This document shows, piece by piece, positions 26,935 through 35,318 of a DNA stretch of 64,000 nucleotides (positions are counted from its first letter, which is position 1; each line of letters opens with the position of its first letter). A program made the position numbers and the translations under genes. This stretch comes from Legionella sp. km772 (GTDB taxonomy: Bacteria > Pseudomonadota > Gammaproteobacteria > Legionellales > Legionellaceae), in NCBI RefSeq assembly GCF_003989735.1, contig NZ_RZGQ01000001.1, positions 27,105 through 91,104 on the forward strand. Direction: 5' to 3'. The notes beneath the pieces were generated by a model. That model was given only the letters and a program-made list of their open reading frames with translations. It ran no database searches and was not told where the DNA came from.

Positions 26935-26980
26935 GCTTCGAACCAAGGTGTCGGGGGTTCGAGTCCCTCCGAGCGCGCCA
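26935..26980 (+). repeat. att1: 46-bp tRNA 3'-end copy (attachment site)
   Basis: A tRNA 3' part: a CTTCGAA anticodon-loop-like segment, a T-arm with loop TTCGAGT, the acceptor 3' strand CGAGCGC, discriminator G and CCA. It is identical over 46 bases to 56812-56857. No complementary GCGCTCG acceptor 5' strand lies just upstream, so it is not a whole tRNA. The integrase gene begins 31 bases on. This is the usual layout of islands integrated at a tRNA 3' end; an Arg(TCG) identity is suggested only. Confidence 0.85.
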
Positions 26981-27011
26981 TATACAGCAAGGGTTCTAAC
27001 GATAGTTTGAC

Positions 27012-28019
27012 TTAGGAACCAAGTCGGGGTGACGTAAACGTGCCCGAGACTCTCTCCGAAGCCTTTCTCAAATGGTCACTTGAAAGGTGTGCATAACGCA
27101 AAACCGTATCATATTCTGACCATCCACCTAGTTGCTGTAATTCATGTAAAGAAGTACCATTCTGTACATGCCAGCTTGCCCAAGTATGACGTAAATCATG
27201 CCAGCGAAAATCTTTGATGCCTGCACGCTTCAAAGCCTTTAACCACGCATGATTATTACAACGAGAAACAGGGTTCCCCTGGTATGTGAATACATATTCG
27301 GGATGCCTTCCTCTTTGCCTACTTAAAATTTCTAGTGCATCCGAGTTCAAAGGTACAGGGATTGCTCTTTTCGTTTTGGATTGATCAGGGTGAATTAGCG
27401 CATGCCCCTTAACCAGATCTACCTCACTCCATTGCAAGCCCGTGACGTTTGCTTGTCGTAACCCAGTTACTAGCGTAAACGCAGCCATATCTTTCAAATG
27501 TGGTGGCAATTCCGCGAGTAACTGTTGCGATTCTTTTTTGGTTAACCAACGCAAACGTTTATTCTCGAATTTTCTCATCCGAATCACAGGAACTGATTCC
27601 AACCATTTCCAATGTTTGTGTGCTTTATTCAAAATTGCACGAACCAGTTCTAGCATACGATTAACACTAGAAGGCTTAACGCCTGTTTTCTCCTTTTCAT
27701 GGGCAATGTGTTCGATAAGGTCATCAGTGATATTAGTCAGAAGCTTATTTCTCAAAAAAGAATCAAGCCACGCCAAATGATATTGATCGGTAACTAAACT
27801 CCTTTTGTGTTCAGCTTCTTCTAACCACCTAACAACCGCATCTACCCATGTTTTTTTAGGGATGGTTTTCAGCTCTTTTCTTTTCCACAATTCTTGAAGT
27901 ATCTGATCGTGAAAAATTTGTGCTTCATGCCTTACCTTAGTTTTAGTGCTTTTTCGTACACGCTCTCCAAGGTAGGTGATGTCAGCCCACCAAAACCCGT
28001 TTTTTCTTTTGAGTGCCAT
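27012..28019 (-). CDS. int: Tyrosine-family site-specific integrase of island B
   Basis: 335 residues. The catalytic set is visible: Arg I in TLVTGLRQANVTGLQW, His-x-x-Arg in WHDLRHTWASW, and the nucleophilic Tyr near the C-terminus in YDTVLRYAHLSSDHL. An N-terminal arm-binding domain and a core-binding domain precede it. Its stop is 31 bases from att1, which fits integration at a tRNA 3' end. It overlaps the excisionase-like gene by 88 bases on the same strand. Confidence 0.9.
   Translation of the reverse strand: MALKRKNGFWWADITYLGERVRKSTKTKVRHEAQIFHDQILQELWKRKELKTIPKKTWVDAVVRWLEEAEHKRSLVTDQYHLAWLDSFLRNKLLTNITDDLIEHIAHEKEKTGVKPSSVNRMLELVRAILNKAHKHWKWLESVPVIRMRKFENKRLRWLTKKESQQLLAELPPHLKDMAAFTLVTGLRQANVTGLQWSEVDLVKGHALIHPDQSKTKRAIPVPLNSDALEILSRQRGRHPEYVFTYQGNPVSRCNNHAWLKALKRAGIKDFRWHDLRHTWASWHVQNGTSLHELQQLGGWSEYDTVLRYAHLSSDHLRKASERVSGTFTSPRLGS
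27029..27044. repeat. Short direct repeat shared with the right end of island B
   Basis: A 16-base motif of form GTGACGYAAACGTGCC lies in the 3' end of the integrase gene. It recurs with one change at 56689-56704, close to att2 at the other end of the island. It could be an integrase arm-type site or a remnant of a second integrase 3' end. Confidence 0.4.
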
Positions 28020-28225
28020 AGTTGTTTACTCCTGTTATGGACACCCTGTGATGCATCGCAAGTAGAGTACTTGTTTCTGATGTGCATCACAAGATCCTGT
28101 TCTAAAAAAACCCAACTTCTGCCAATTTTAACGCCCGGTAATTTCCCACCGGCAACCATACGTCTAATAGTTTCTTTATGGGCCCCTAAGAATTCCGATG
28201 CCTGCTGAATATTCAAAGTCTTCAT
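27932..28225 (-). CDS. Excisionase/HTH_17-type DNA-binding protein
   Basis: 97 residues. The N-terminal HTH_17 domain is clear: NIQQASEFLGAHKETIRRMVAGGKLPGVKIGRSWVF. The C-terminal 45 residues are basic and unassigned. The last 88 bases overlap the integrase start in another frame, suggesting coupled synthesis. AlpA/excisionase proteins of this size direct excision or regulate integrase. Start chosen at the ATG before the HTH. Confidence 0.78.
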   Translation of the reverse strand: MKTLNIQQASEFLGAHKETIRRMVAGGKLPGVKIGRSWVFLEQDLVMHIRNKYSTCDASQGVHNRSKQLWHSKEKTGFGGLTSPTLESVYEKALKLR

Positions 28226-28240
28226 TTAAGTTCCTCTGAT

Positions 28241-28516
28241 TCAAATAGCTCTGATTTGGCGATAGCCTTTAGGTAAAGGTAAATATTTATGATAAGCGTG
28301 ACTATTAGCATTAATTTCAAGAATCATTTGGTATAACCTTACTAGCTCTATTTCCGATGAAAAACTATGGGGAATTACATTCTCAGAGTAGATAGTACGC
28401 AGACTTTTAATCGAGGAGTTTGAAAGATCCGCAATATTTTTAAGGGTGTAATTTGTCGTTTCCAACAAATATTGAATAATTCCTTTATAAATTTCCACTT
28501 TAGAACTTTTATCCAT
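28241..28516 (-). CDS. Small HTH-like protein of the island control region
   Basis: 91 residues, no family recognised. The sequence YTLKNIADLSNSSIKSLRTIYSENVIP looks like a helix-turn-helix: a sequence-recognition helix after a hinge. It lies in the same orientation just upstream of the excisionase-like gene and is divergent from the S24 repressor at 28755. A role in regulating integration genes is inferred from position. Confidence 0.6.
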   Translation of the reverse strand: MDKSSKVEIYKGIIQYLLETTNYTLKNIADLSNSSIKSLRTIYSENVIPHSFSSEIELVRLYQMILEINANSHAYHKYLPLPKGYRQIRAI

Positions 28517-28655
28517 TATTAATCCTCCTGCAGCTGTTATTTCACTAGCTAACTAATTCATTAAAAAATTAATTATTCCAATATTTAATTTGGTTATTTG
28601 TTCAGTAACATGATATATTGGCTATAATTATTCTAAATAAATATTAATAAGCCCA

Positions 28656-28683
28656 TCAATTGAATAATATTATTCAATTGATG
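28656..28683. promoter_or_regulatory. Perfect 28-bp palindrome (repressor operator candidate)
   Basis: The arms read ATCAATTGAATAAT and its exact inverse complement. It lies in the 238-base divergent gap between the small HTH gene (28516) and the S24-type repressor (28755). A related half-site, TTATTCAATTAAT, lies at about 28733. Such palindromes are typical CI/PrpA operators. Binding by the neighbouring repressor is inferred. Confidence 0.6.
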
Positions 28684-28754
28684 TTAATTTACATAATAAT
28701 TTGCTCTTGTGTCAATTTATTTATGAATATTTTTATTCAATTAATGAGTTTTTA

Positions 28755-29396
28755 ATGACTGAACTATCGTTAAGTGGCAATTTACATCAGTTAATGCGAA
28801 TACATGGGAACATATCTGTTAGTGAGTTGGCTCGACTAACCGGATTACCTCAGCCGACAATTCATCACATTCTTACAGGATCTACAAAGAATCCACGAAA
28901 AAAGGCTTTAGAAGAACTATCTCGCTTTTTCTCCGTCTCTGTTGAACAGCTAATAGGCCTGGAACCCTTGCCAGCAACTATCCCAGATGCTATCAAAAAG
29001 GACCTACAGATTAGTACCATACCAATTACTGAATGGGAGCAATTGAAAAACTGGCCTACCAGCAAGACGAATATCCAAGAGGGCCAAGAAATATTACTCA
29101 ACAGGAAGGTAGCAGATAATTCTTTTGCGCTAGTAATCCCCGATGAATCAATGCTTCCACGCTTTCAACAAAATACATTATTAATTTTTGATTCTGGCAA
29201 AACGCCTAAAGATAGAGACTTTGTCATTGTGCATTTATCGAAAAGCAATGCCATTGCCTTTAATAGATTGTTTTTCGATAATAATGAATTATATTTACGC
29301 CATGATTTAGTAGATGGGAATTTGCAATTAACCAAATTAGATCCTGCTCATGATCGCATCCTTGGGGTACTTATTGAAGAACGGATTCAGCATTGA
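28755..29396 (+). CDS. CI/LexA-like repressor (HTH plus S24 domain)
   Basis: 213 residues from the ATG at 28755. HTH: ISVSELARLTGLPQPTIHHIL. The C-terminal S24-like domain has the Ser loop DESMLPRF and the GVLI end. Where LexA/UmuD carry the catalytic Lys (V-x-V-K-R-L), this protein has IAFNRL, so Asn replaces Lys. It is probably a phage-type repressor controlling the island. It is convergent with the transporter gene, overlapping it by 26 bases. Autocleavage ability is doubtful. Confidence 0.82.
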   Translation: MTELSLSGNLHQLMRIHGNISVSELARLTGLPQPTIHHILTGSTKNPRKKALEELSRFFSVSVEQLIGLEPLPATIPDAIKKDLQISTIPITEWEQLKNWPTSKTNIQEGQEILLNRKVADNSFALVIPDESMLPRFQQNTLLIFDSGKTPKDRDFVIVHLSKSNAIAFNRLFFDNNELYLRHDLVDGNLQLTKLDPAHDRILGVLIEERIQH

Positions 29397-30153
29397 TAGA
29401 CTGCTCCTCTTCAGTAGTAGCTTCGTCATTCAGACTCAGCATAAAAGGATTAAAGTTTGTATGAATATCATAATGGTCTACTTGTTCTACCCTTTTGAGG
29501 TACTTCACTAACAGCCATGCGGGAAAAACCATAAGGACAGCACAGCCCATTTTCCATAGATAACCACAAACCATCATCCACCCAAGATGATGATCAGTTA
29601 ATTTTCCAAAATAGTTAAGTAGATCTACAATAATGGTCAGTAACGCTTGCCCCAATGCTGTTGAAAGCAAGCTTCTTAAAATAAAAAATTTACCCTTTAA
29701 AAAGATCTTCCATTTTGAGAGCAAATAAATGTTCGTTAACTCCCCAACAAGCAAGCCTGCTAAACCAGAGCAAACATATCTAAAGGTAGGATCAAAAACA
29801 ATTTGATAAGCCGTAGCTTGAGTAAAAAATTCTGGCGCTGGAAGATGAGATACGGTGATAACCACCATAGAAAAAAGAAATTCGGCTAGAACTCCAATCC
29901 AGATAAACAATCGCGGATAAGCATAGCCATACACCTCCCCAACGATATCACAGATACTAAAGGTCAGCGGGAATACGAAGATACCACCAGGTTCTAGCAT
30001 GCCCCCCACTTGAGTAATTCGACTTGCCAAACAAACCGTGGACAATAAAAAGGTTAGATATAGGCCCAACAATAGGTAGGGATACTTATATTGCTTTCTG
30101 CGCTCTAATGCAGCGAAAATTTCCTCTCTCAAGGGATGCTCCTTACTCAACAA
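29371..30153 (-). CDS. Queuosine-precursor-type (VUT/YhhQ) membrane transporter
   Basis: 260 residues with about six to seven hydrophobic segments. It fits the VUT family: LEPGGIFVFPLTFSICDIVGEVYGY, and LLVGELTNIYLLSKWKI, with FILRSLLSTALGQAL. These proteins import 7-deazaguanine precursors of queuosine. A TTG at 30153 or 30135 (with AAGGAG just before the latter) starts it; no early ATG exists. It is the third gene of a minus-strand trio with an unknown protein and a methyltransferase. Why a conjugative element carries it is unknown. Confidence 0.83.
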   Translation of the reverse strand: MLSKEHPLREEIFAALERRKQYKYPYLLLGLYLTFLLSTVCLASRITQVGGMLEPGGIFVFPLTFSICDIVGEVYGYAYPRLFIWIGVLAEFLFSMVVITVSHLPAPEFFTQATAYQIVFDPTFRYVCSGLAGLLVGELTNIYLLSKWKIFLKGKFFILRSLLSTALGQALLTIIVDLLNYFGKLTDHHLGWMMVCGYLWKMGCAVLMVFPAWLLVKYLKRVEQVDHYDIHTNFNPFMLSLNDEATTEEEQSINAESVLQ

Positions 30154-30642
30154 CTATAAATCTTTTTTAATCTCATACTCTTTTACTGTTTCTCTAACCC
30201 CAGCCATATAACCAATTTTATTGGCGTCGATGGGATTGAATTTGGAAATTATTTCTTTATCTTTAGACAGTTCAGTGGGTGACTTTTTAAGTGTTTCTTT
30301 ACTGTGTCTCGATTTTATTTCAAGTAGATACTCATCTACTTCGGAGGTCATATGGTGCACTAAAATGGAGTAATCAGGTTTTAAACGCTCTACAGCAGCT
30401 ATGTACGTTAAAGTGCGAATTGTTTTAGGATCCAAATGTTTAATAAGCTCATTATCCATAACAATATCACTTATATTTTTTTCCTTGATATGTCGCCCAG
30501 AATACTTAATAGCGGCCTTTGTAAAGCCAGTTTTATCGCACTCAAAAATATCTACTATTTCGTAGTAAGGCTTTGCTGCCTCAACCACAAATTCCTTTAA
30601 TGAAGCAGAGAACCACTCATACCAACTGATTTTTTCTTTCAT
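30154..30642 (-). CDS. Uncharacterised protein between methyltransferase and transporter
   Basis: 162 residues, ATG start. No domain is recognised. Features: N-terminal aromatic WYEWF, a central HLDPKTIRTLTYIAAVERLKPD and a charged C-terminus (many Lys/Glu). No membrane segment or signal. It lies directly against the transporter gene and 10 bases after the methyltransferase, so an operon is likely. Function unknown. Confidence 0.65.
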   Translation of the reverse strand: MKEKISWYEWFSASLKEFVVEAAKPYYEIVDIFECDKTGFTKAAIKYSGRHIKEKNISDIVMDNELIKHLDPKTIRTLTYIAAVERLKPDYSILVHHMTSEVDEYLLEIKSRHSKETLKKSPTELSKDKEIISKFNPIDANKIGYMAGVRETVKEYEIKKDL

Positions 30643-30652
30643 AATCCGTTAC

Positions 30653-31873
30653 TCACACCATTCCAATTGCACCAATACTTTCTTTTCCATATTCTGGTAA
30701 TAGCAGATCCTCAGGAAACTGCCCTTGTCTGTTAATGTACGCTGAATGCTCTACTGAGAAACCAGCCCTTACTAAACTTCGGTCCAACACCTCTTTCGTA
30801 ATCCAGTGCACAAATTTGGGTAATGAATTTGCTCTACCACTGCTTTCATATTTAGCAGGCTCGGTAATTTCACCAGGCCATTCCTCAGCTTCATCAACTC
30901 GTCGATTAAATTCAGGAATAAAGCGTTGCCAGTTCTTTAAAAAAGGCGTTTCACAGACAATATAGATTTTCCCTTTAGGAGCTAAAAGATGGGATAGTAA
31001 AGCTAATGACTCTTCTATTTTGGCACCAGAGAAGAAATGTAAGACACGACAAATGAGGATTGCATCAAAATGTTTTTCAGGAAGTCCTATCAACTCGTTT
31101 GGAAGCTCCCCTGGAACAAGAACCAGTTTACTATTGTCTCCCGTAATTGATCCACTTTGGTCATCAGCAGTCTCTATAAACCGTTGACGAACCACTGCTA
31201 AATTTTCAGCATCTATATCATTGCAAAAAACAGTTGCTCCCTTTGCAAGGGCCTCTAGTGTGGCTGCGCCAAAGGCAGCACCTATTTCCAAAACTCTTCC
31301 CCCATTCTCAGCTGATAAAGCCGCATGTGCAATAAATTGCTGAGAAACAGGATCGCAGGGCGTAGTAGTAAAACCACCAAAAGGGTTGTGTGTTTTTGTA
31401 AACAGCCCTGTCACCTCGCGCTTAGCTGGTGCTTCAACCCGAGAGATACTTTTGGGATCAGCGACTACGCCATTTTCACGATCAATTGATAAGCTATCTA
31501 CGAGTTCTATATTCCAAGGAAAAACATCCGGCTCTTTATCTGGAGTTGCCTCTTCAAAGAGCTTAGAGGTTTGATCTATCTGGGCTTTAAATGAAAGTAA
31601 AAAAGTAACTGTTGGTGTTCCAAAATGATGCCCCCAACGCTTTGCTCTTAGTATTTGAAGCTCGGTTTTAAAGCTACCAGGGTTTAAGTAGCGATAGAAA
31701 CCTTCAAATAAAAGTGTTGCTCGAGTCATGCGGAGAATTTTATTGTCTTCATCACCACTACAAAGCTTTTCTAGCTCTGCTAATACAATGAGGGTTTGCT
31801 TTGATGGGCTGTCGCTTTTATGATGATTCTCAATAACATCTACAATAGCTTTACAAAAATCTAAAACGTCCAT
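30653..31873 (-). CDS. Class I SAM-dependent methyltransferase with N-terminal extension
   Basis: 406 residues. Residues about 1-170 form an unassigned N-terminal part. The methyltransferase core follows with motif I (GGRVLEIGAAFGAATLEAL), acidic loop FCNDIDAEN, motif IV-like FDAILICRVLHFFSG and KIYIVCETPFL. It should use SAM. The first gene of the minus-strand trio (methyltransferase, unknown, transporter), with its promoter near the PrpA-like gene. Substrate unknown. Confidence 0.82.
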   Translation of the reverse strand: MDVLDFCKAIVDVIENHHKSDSPSKQTLIVLAELEKLCSGDEDNKILRMTRATLLFEGFYRYLNPGSFKTELQILRAKRWGHHFGTPTVTFLLSFKAQIDQTSKLFEEATPDKEPDVFPWNIELVDSLSIDRENGVVADPKSISRVEAPAKREVTGLFTKTHNPFGGFTTTPCDPVSQQFIAHAALSAENGGRVLEIGAAFGAATLEALAKGATVFCNDIDAENLAVVRQRFIETADDQSGSITGDNSKLVLVPGELPNELIGLPEKHFDAILICRVLHFFSGAKIEESLALLSHLLAPKGKIYIVCETPFLKNWQRFIPEFNRRVDEAEEWPGEITEPAKYESSGRANSLPKFVHWITKEVLDRSLVRAGFSVEHSAYINRQGQFPEDLLLPEYGKESIGAIGMV

Positions 31874-31989
31874 TTAACATCTCATCCAACATTTAAAACA
31901 CTTTGGCAATATATAGGTTAGGCAAAATTATTTCAATAATTTTATTCAAATAAATACGCTTCTTTTAATAGAGTCTATTTTTGGTTTGA

Positions 31990-32664
31990 TTAAAGCATTC
32001 TGATAAAGCCTAAAATAACCCCAACGATTTTGTGATCGGATGATTGTGTTGCACGAATATTGGCCCAATTTTCATTTGCAGAAATTAACTCATAGTCTTG
32101 TGTAGAACTATCTGCTGATAGCTGCTTAAAACGACGTATAGTAACCTCATTGGAATCTTGAAGGATTGCAGCAACGAACTTTCCTGGCCGAATATCTTGA
32201 TCAGGATCGATGATAAGCACATCACCAATATTAATTTCTGGCATCATACTGTCATCTTGCATTTGCAATGCAAAAGCATTTTCTCCTAGCCTCTGGGATA
32301 TTTCGGGGCTAAGTGGGATAAAAGAAACAGAATCGACTCCAGCCTCATCTCTAATCGCTTTAATAATTGTTTTTGGATCACAAGCTTGCTGCAGATTCAA
32401 TAAGGGAACTAAAGCGCCTAACCACGGAAACTCTTGTTTTACCTGTTTATCATCCGTCAAACACATCAAGTACCCAGGCGCCACCTCTAAGGCATCGGCC
32501 AACTGTTTAATTTCCTCCGGTCCAGGAGTTCTTATACCTCTTTCCCAGTTATTAATTCTAGAAGGCTTTAAATCATCTGTAAGCTCTGCAAGCGCTTTTC
32601 TGGTTAATCCTTTGGATTGACGCTCTTGAAAAATACGCTCACCAATTTTTTCTTTGATGTTCAT
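31990..32664 (-). CDS. prpA: PrpA-like phage-type repressor (XRE HTH plus S24 domain)
   Basis: 224 residues from the ATG at 32664. HTH_XRE: RKALAELTDDLKPSRINNWERGIRTPGP. The C-terminal S24-like domain has QMQDDSMMPEINIGDVLIID. At the LexA Lys position it reads VTIRRFK, i.e. Arg replaces the catalytic Lys. PrpA genes sit beside lvrA in Legionella lvh/trb islands and are thought to control them. It is divergent from lvrA. Symbol given by position and architecture. Confidence 0.8.
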   Translation of the reverse strand: MNIKEKIGERIFQERQSKGLTRKALAELTDDLKPSRINNWERGIRTPGPEEIKQLADALEVAPGYLMCLTDDKQVKQEFPWLGALVPLLNLQQACDPKTIIKAIRDEAGVDSVSFIPLSPEISQRLGENAFALQMQDDSMMPEINIGDVLIIDPDQDIRPGKFVAAILQDSNEVTIRRFKQLSADSSTQDYELISANENWANIRATQSSDHKIVGVILGFIRML

Positions 32665-32738
32665 CATTGAGTTATACCTTTTCTCAAAATAATAAATAAA
32701 TCCATTGATATTTTACATTAAGTGCAATATAGTCATAT

Positions 32739-32763
32739 TTAATTGCACATTTAGTGTAATTAA
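32739..32763. promoter_or_regulatory. Near-perfect palindrome between prpA-like gene and lvrA
   Basis: TTAATTGCAC and GTGTAATTAA face each other across five bases, with one mismatch in ten. A further GTGCAAT half-site lies at 32722-32728. The 176-base divergent gap carries the promoters of both genes, so these are probable repressor operators controlling the transfer operon. Inferred from position. Confidence 0.55.
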
Positions 32764-32840
32764 ATAATGTAATATCTCAAATAAAGATAACACAAAATAA
32801 AAATATTAACGAGATGTACAACTAGGAATATGTATCAACT

Positions 32841-33710
32841 ATGGATTTCATGATGAACAACGAGGAGCTTGCGGCCTTATATGGGTTGCCCCATGCCCAA
32901 CAACTTGTGTATCTAAGAGGAATACGCCCCTATATGGACGTTAAAACTGGACTTGTTGGTGTTAAGCGACGTATCAGCTTGCAATCATTAGCTGAGGAGC
33001 TATACATTCAACCACATCAAGGCATAAAAGGTGAAAAATACTCTCGTGCTCAAGTAAGAAGGGCTTTATCTGCTCTGGAACGAGTTGGTTTAATTACTTT
33101 GCAATCAGAAGAACTACAGCTGATTTTAAAATGCAATTTAGTCACTTTGGGTTATTTTACTCAAAATAAACCGGTCACAAACCAGTCACACAAATCAGTC
33201 ACATTTTGTTCTGATCAATCCCTTGAAAATAAAGGGTTTTATGATGCCTCGCAAGAAAAACTAGTCACAGCAGAATCCTCAAAAGCCGTCACACCTCTTA
33301 TAGAAGAAAATAATTATATTTATTTATTAAGCCAATTCGAACAGTTTTGGCGGATTTACCCCGAGAAAAAATCCCGTGAGAAGGCTTTTGAACTTTTTCA
33401 ACAAATCAATCCCAATGAGCAATTACTGCAAACCATGCTGCAAGCTCTTACACAGCAAATCAAGGCTCGTACAGCAAAAGAAGCATATGGCCAATGGGTT
33501 CCCCCTTGGAAGTTTCCAGCGAACTGGTTATCGCAAAAATGCTGGGAGGATGAGGTCAAAATCGATTTAAAGCAGGAGAAAATAAATGAAAAGCGTCGCG
33601 CAAATAATAACAAAGAAGCCATTGACCCTTTCTGGAATCCAGACTCAGGAAGCACAGAAGATGAACCCAAGCAATCCAACGTCATCAATTTGCACCGTTA
33701 CCGACAGTAA
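32841..33710 (+). CDS. lvrA: LvrA-like protein, first gene of the transfer operon
   Basis: 289 residues. It resembles LvrA of Legionella vir/trb islands: LPHAQQLVYLRGIRPYMDVKTGLVGVKRRIS near the start, a winged-helix region (SRAQVRRALSALERVGLITLQ), and a C-terminal block (FEQFWRIYPEKKSREKAFELF, then WVPPWKFPANWL) reminiscent of phage replication proteins. Molecular role not established. It overlaps lvrB by 50 bases and begins the plus-strand run to 46555. Confidence 0.82.
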   Translation: MDFMMNNEELAALYGLPHAQQLVYLRGIRPYMDVKTGLVGVKRRISLQSLAEELYIQPHQGIKGEKYSRAQVRRALSALERVGLITLQSEELQLILKCNLVTLGYFTQNKPVTNQSHKSVTFCSDQSLENKGFYDASQEKLVTAESSKAVTPLIEENNYIYLLSQFEQFWRIYPEKKSREKAFELFQQINPNEQLLQTMLQALTQQIKARTAKEAYGQWVPPWKFPANWLSQKCWEDEVKIDLKQEKINEKRRANNNKEAIDPFWNPDSGSTEDEPKQSNVINLHRYRQ

Positions 33711-34038
33711 AAAGCGTATTGAGAATCTGTTTACACGTTTTGCTGTTTTTTATGGGCATTTATGGCGCAGTCAATTTAAAAACGATGGTTTTTTAGAGTT
33801 TGCCAAAAAAGAGTGGCTGGATGGATTAGGACAATTTGATGATGCAATTTTGGATAAAGCCATTCTCGAGTGTCGAGATCATTGTGACATGCCTCCCACT
33901 CTACCACAAATGATTACCATGTGCCGTGGTATCAAAAAACGAACGTCTTTTTATGTTGTGCCAAAAGAATCAAAGCCCGCCTGTAAAGCGGTTGTTGAAC
34001 AATATATTAAGCAATGTAAAGACCATTTAATTAAATAA
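33661..34038 (+). CDS. lvrB: LvrB-like protein
   Basis: 125 residues from the ATG at 33661, inside the end of lvrA. It resembles LvrB: LFTRFAVFYGHLWRSQFK, LDGLGQFDDAILDKAILECRDH, then MPPTLPQMITMCRG, which recalls phage replication protein P-like segments. It lies 16 bases before the csrA-like gene. Function unknown, but it is consistently found between lvrA and a csrA paralogue in such islands. Confidence 0.8.
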   Translation: MNPSNPTSSICTVTDSKKRIENLFTRFAVFYGHLWRSQFKNDGFLEFAKKEWLDGLGQFDDAILDKAILECRDHCDMPPTLPQMITMCRGIKKRTSFYVVPKESKPACKAVVEQYIKQCKDHLIK

Positions 34039-34054
34039 AACAAGGAGAAACACT

Positions 34055-34315
34055 ATGTTGGTTTTAACAAGAAAAGTTGGCGAGTCTGTTGTTATTAGTG
34101 AAGACGTTTACTGTACTGTGGTGGGTTATCGTGATGGTGAGGTTCGCCTTGCTTTTGATGCTCCTCAATCCATACCAGTTCATCGTGATGAAATTCAAAG
34201 ACGTATTTATCGGGAACGCCAAAAAGATCAATGGTTCAATGACTTTCCTCCCAATAAAGAAAGCATTGTTGATCGTTTAATTAGCAAATTCAAACACAGC
34301 TTGAAATCTGCTTAA
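34055..34315 (+). CDS. lvrC: CsrA-family RNA-binding regulator (LvrC/CsrT-type)
   Basis: 86 residues. The first 60 match CsrA: MLVLTRKVGESVVI, a central GEVRLAFDAP, and VHRDEIQRRI with the RNA-contacting Arg. The C-terminus is about 20 residues longer than housekeeping CsrA, and the usual QVRIGVNAP reads EVRLAFDAP. AAGGAGAAA precedes the ATG. Island-borne CsrA paralogues are known to regulate element functions in Legionella. Targets are probably leaders of the trb/tra genes, an inference. Confidence 0.88.
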   Translation: MLVLTRKVGESVVISEDVYCTVVGYRDGEVRLAFDAPQSIPVHRDEIQRRIYRERQKDQWFNDFPPNKESIVDRLISKFKHSLKSA

Positions 34316-34343
34316 AAATATCAGTCGTTGAGGATTATATCGT

Positions 34344-35309
34344 ATGAAGGCACAAGAAGAACAAGGAATAACGGTTAAAGACCGTGCCCGTGAAAAGCTA
34401 AGACGTGACTTAGGAGGGATGATTGAGCAAGCACTAAGTGATCCTAAAACCGTTGAACTCATGCTTAATGCAGATGGCAAGCTTTGGCAGGAACGCCTTG
34501 GTGAAGCCATGCGTTGCATAGGTAATATTACTGATACGCGCGCTGAATCCATCATTAAAACTGTTGCGGGCTTTCATGGTAAAGAAGTAACCCGTTTTAA
34601 TCCGATATTGGAAGGTGAGTTACCTCTGGATGGTTCTCGTTTTGCAGGGCAGCTGCCCCCAGTAGTTTCAAAACCAACGTTTGCAATTCGTAAAAAAGCC
34701 ATTTCGGTTTTTACACTAGATGATTATGTAAAATCTGGAATTATGACAGAAACACAATGCACAGTGATTAAAAAAGTCGTTATTGCGCATCGAAATATTC
34801 TAGTCATTGGTGGCACGGGCTCTGGTAAAACTACTTTAGTGAACGCCATTATTAATGAAATGGTTTGTAGTTCTCCATCCGAGCGTGTCTTCATCATTGA
34901 AGATACTGGTGAAATTCAATGTACGGCTGAGAACTGTGTTCAATATCACACCACCCTTGATGTCAATATGACCCAGCTTTTGAAAACCACTCTTAGGATG
35001 CGGCCTGATCGAATCCTTGTTGGCGAAGTTCGAGGCAGTGAAGCGTTGGATTTACTTGATGCCTGGAACACCGGTCATGAGGGTGGCGCTGCTACGTTAC
35101 ATGCCAATAACTGTCTTGCTGGACTTCACCGTTTGAAATCACTGATTACACGTAATCCCGCTGCTCCATCTGAAATTGAACCTTTAATTGGTGAGACGGT
35201 CCATTGCGTGGTGCATATCGCAAGAACCCCAGAAGGTAGGCGAGTTGAAGAAATCATCTCCGTCAAAGGCTATGAAAACGGTCATTACAACATCGAACAA
35301 CTTATTTAA
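34344..35309 (+). CDS. trbB: TrbB, VirB11-like secretion ATPase
   Basis: 321 residues. TrbB-type N-terminus (LRRDLGGMIEQALSDPKTVELMLNADGKLW). Walker A GGTGSGKTT at residues about 156-164, then the acidic Asp box FIIEDTGEIQ and the downstream LRMRPDRILVGEVRG (Walker B region), ending in the His box GGAATLHAN. It forms a hexameric ATPase at the inner face that powers pilus assembly and DNA transfer. The first gene of the P-type trb cluster, starting 28 bases after lvrC. Confidence 0.93.
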   Translation: MKAQEEQGITVKDRAREKLRRDLGGMIEQALSDPKTVELMLNADGKLWQERLGEAMRCIGNITDTRAESIIKTVAGFHGKEVTRFNPILEGELPLDGSRFAGQLPPVVSKPTFAIRKKAISVFTLDDYVKSGIMTETQCTVIKKVVIAHRNILVIGGTGSGKTTLVNAIINEMVCSSPSERVFIIEDTGEIQCTAENCVQYHTTLDVNMTQLLKTTLRMRPDRILVGEVRGSEALDLLDAWNTGHEGGAATLHANNCLAGLHRLKSLITRNPAAPSEIEPLIGETVHCVVHIARTPEGRRVEEIISVKGYENGHYNIEQLI

Positions 35310-35318
35310 GGAATAAAT

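Noticed and set aside
26922..26980. Complete tRNA gene at att1
   Set aside because: The T-arm, acceptor 3' strand and CCA are present but no matching GCGCTCG 5' strand or D-arm lies upstream, and the anticodon stem does not pair well. It is a 3' fragment.
32210..32620. 136-residue plus-strand frame opposite the prpA-like gene
   Set aside because: Antisense of a well-supported repressor gene; no RBS and no similarity.
28656..32763. CRISPR repeat array
   Set aside because: The palindromes are single and unequal; there are no regularly spaced repeats or cas genes.
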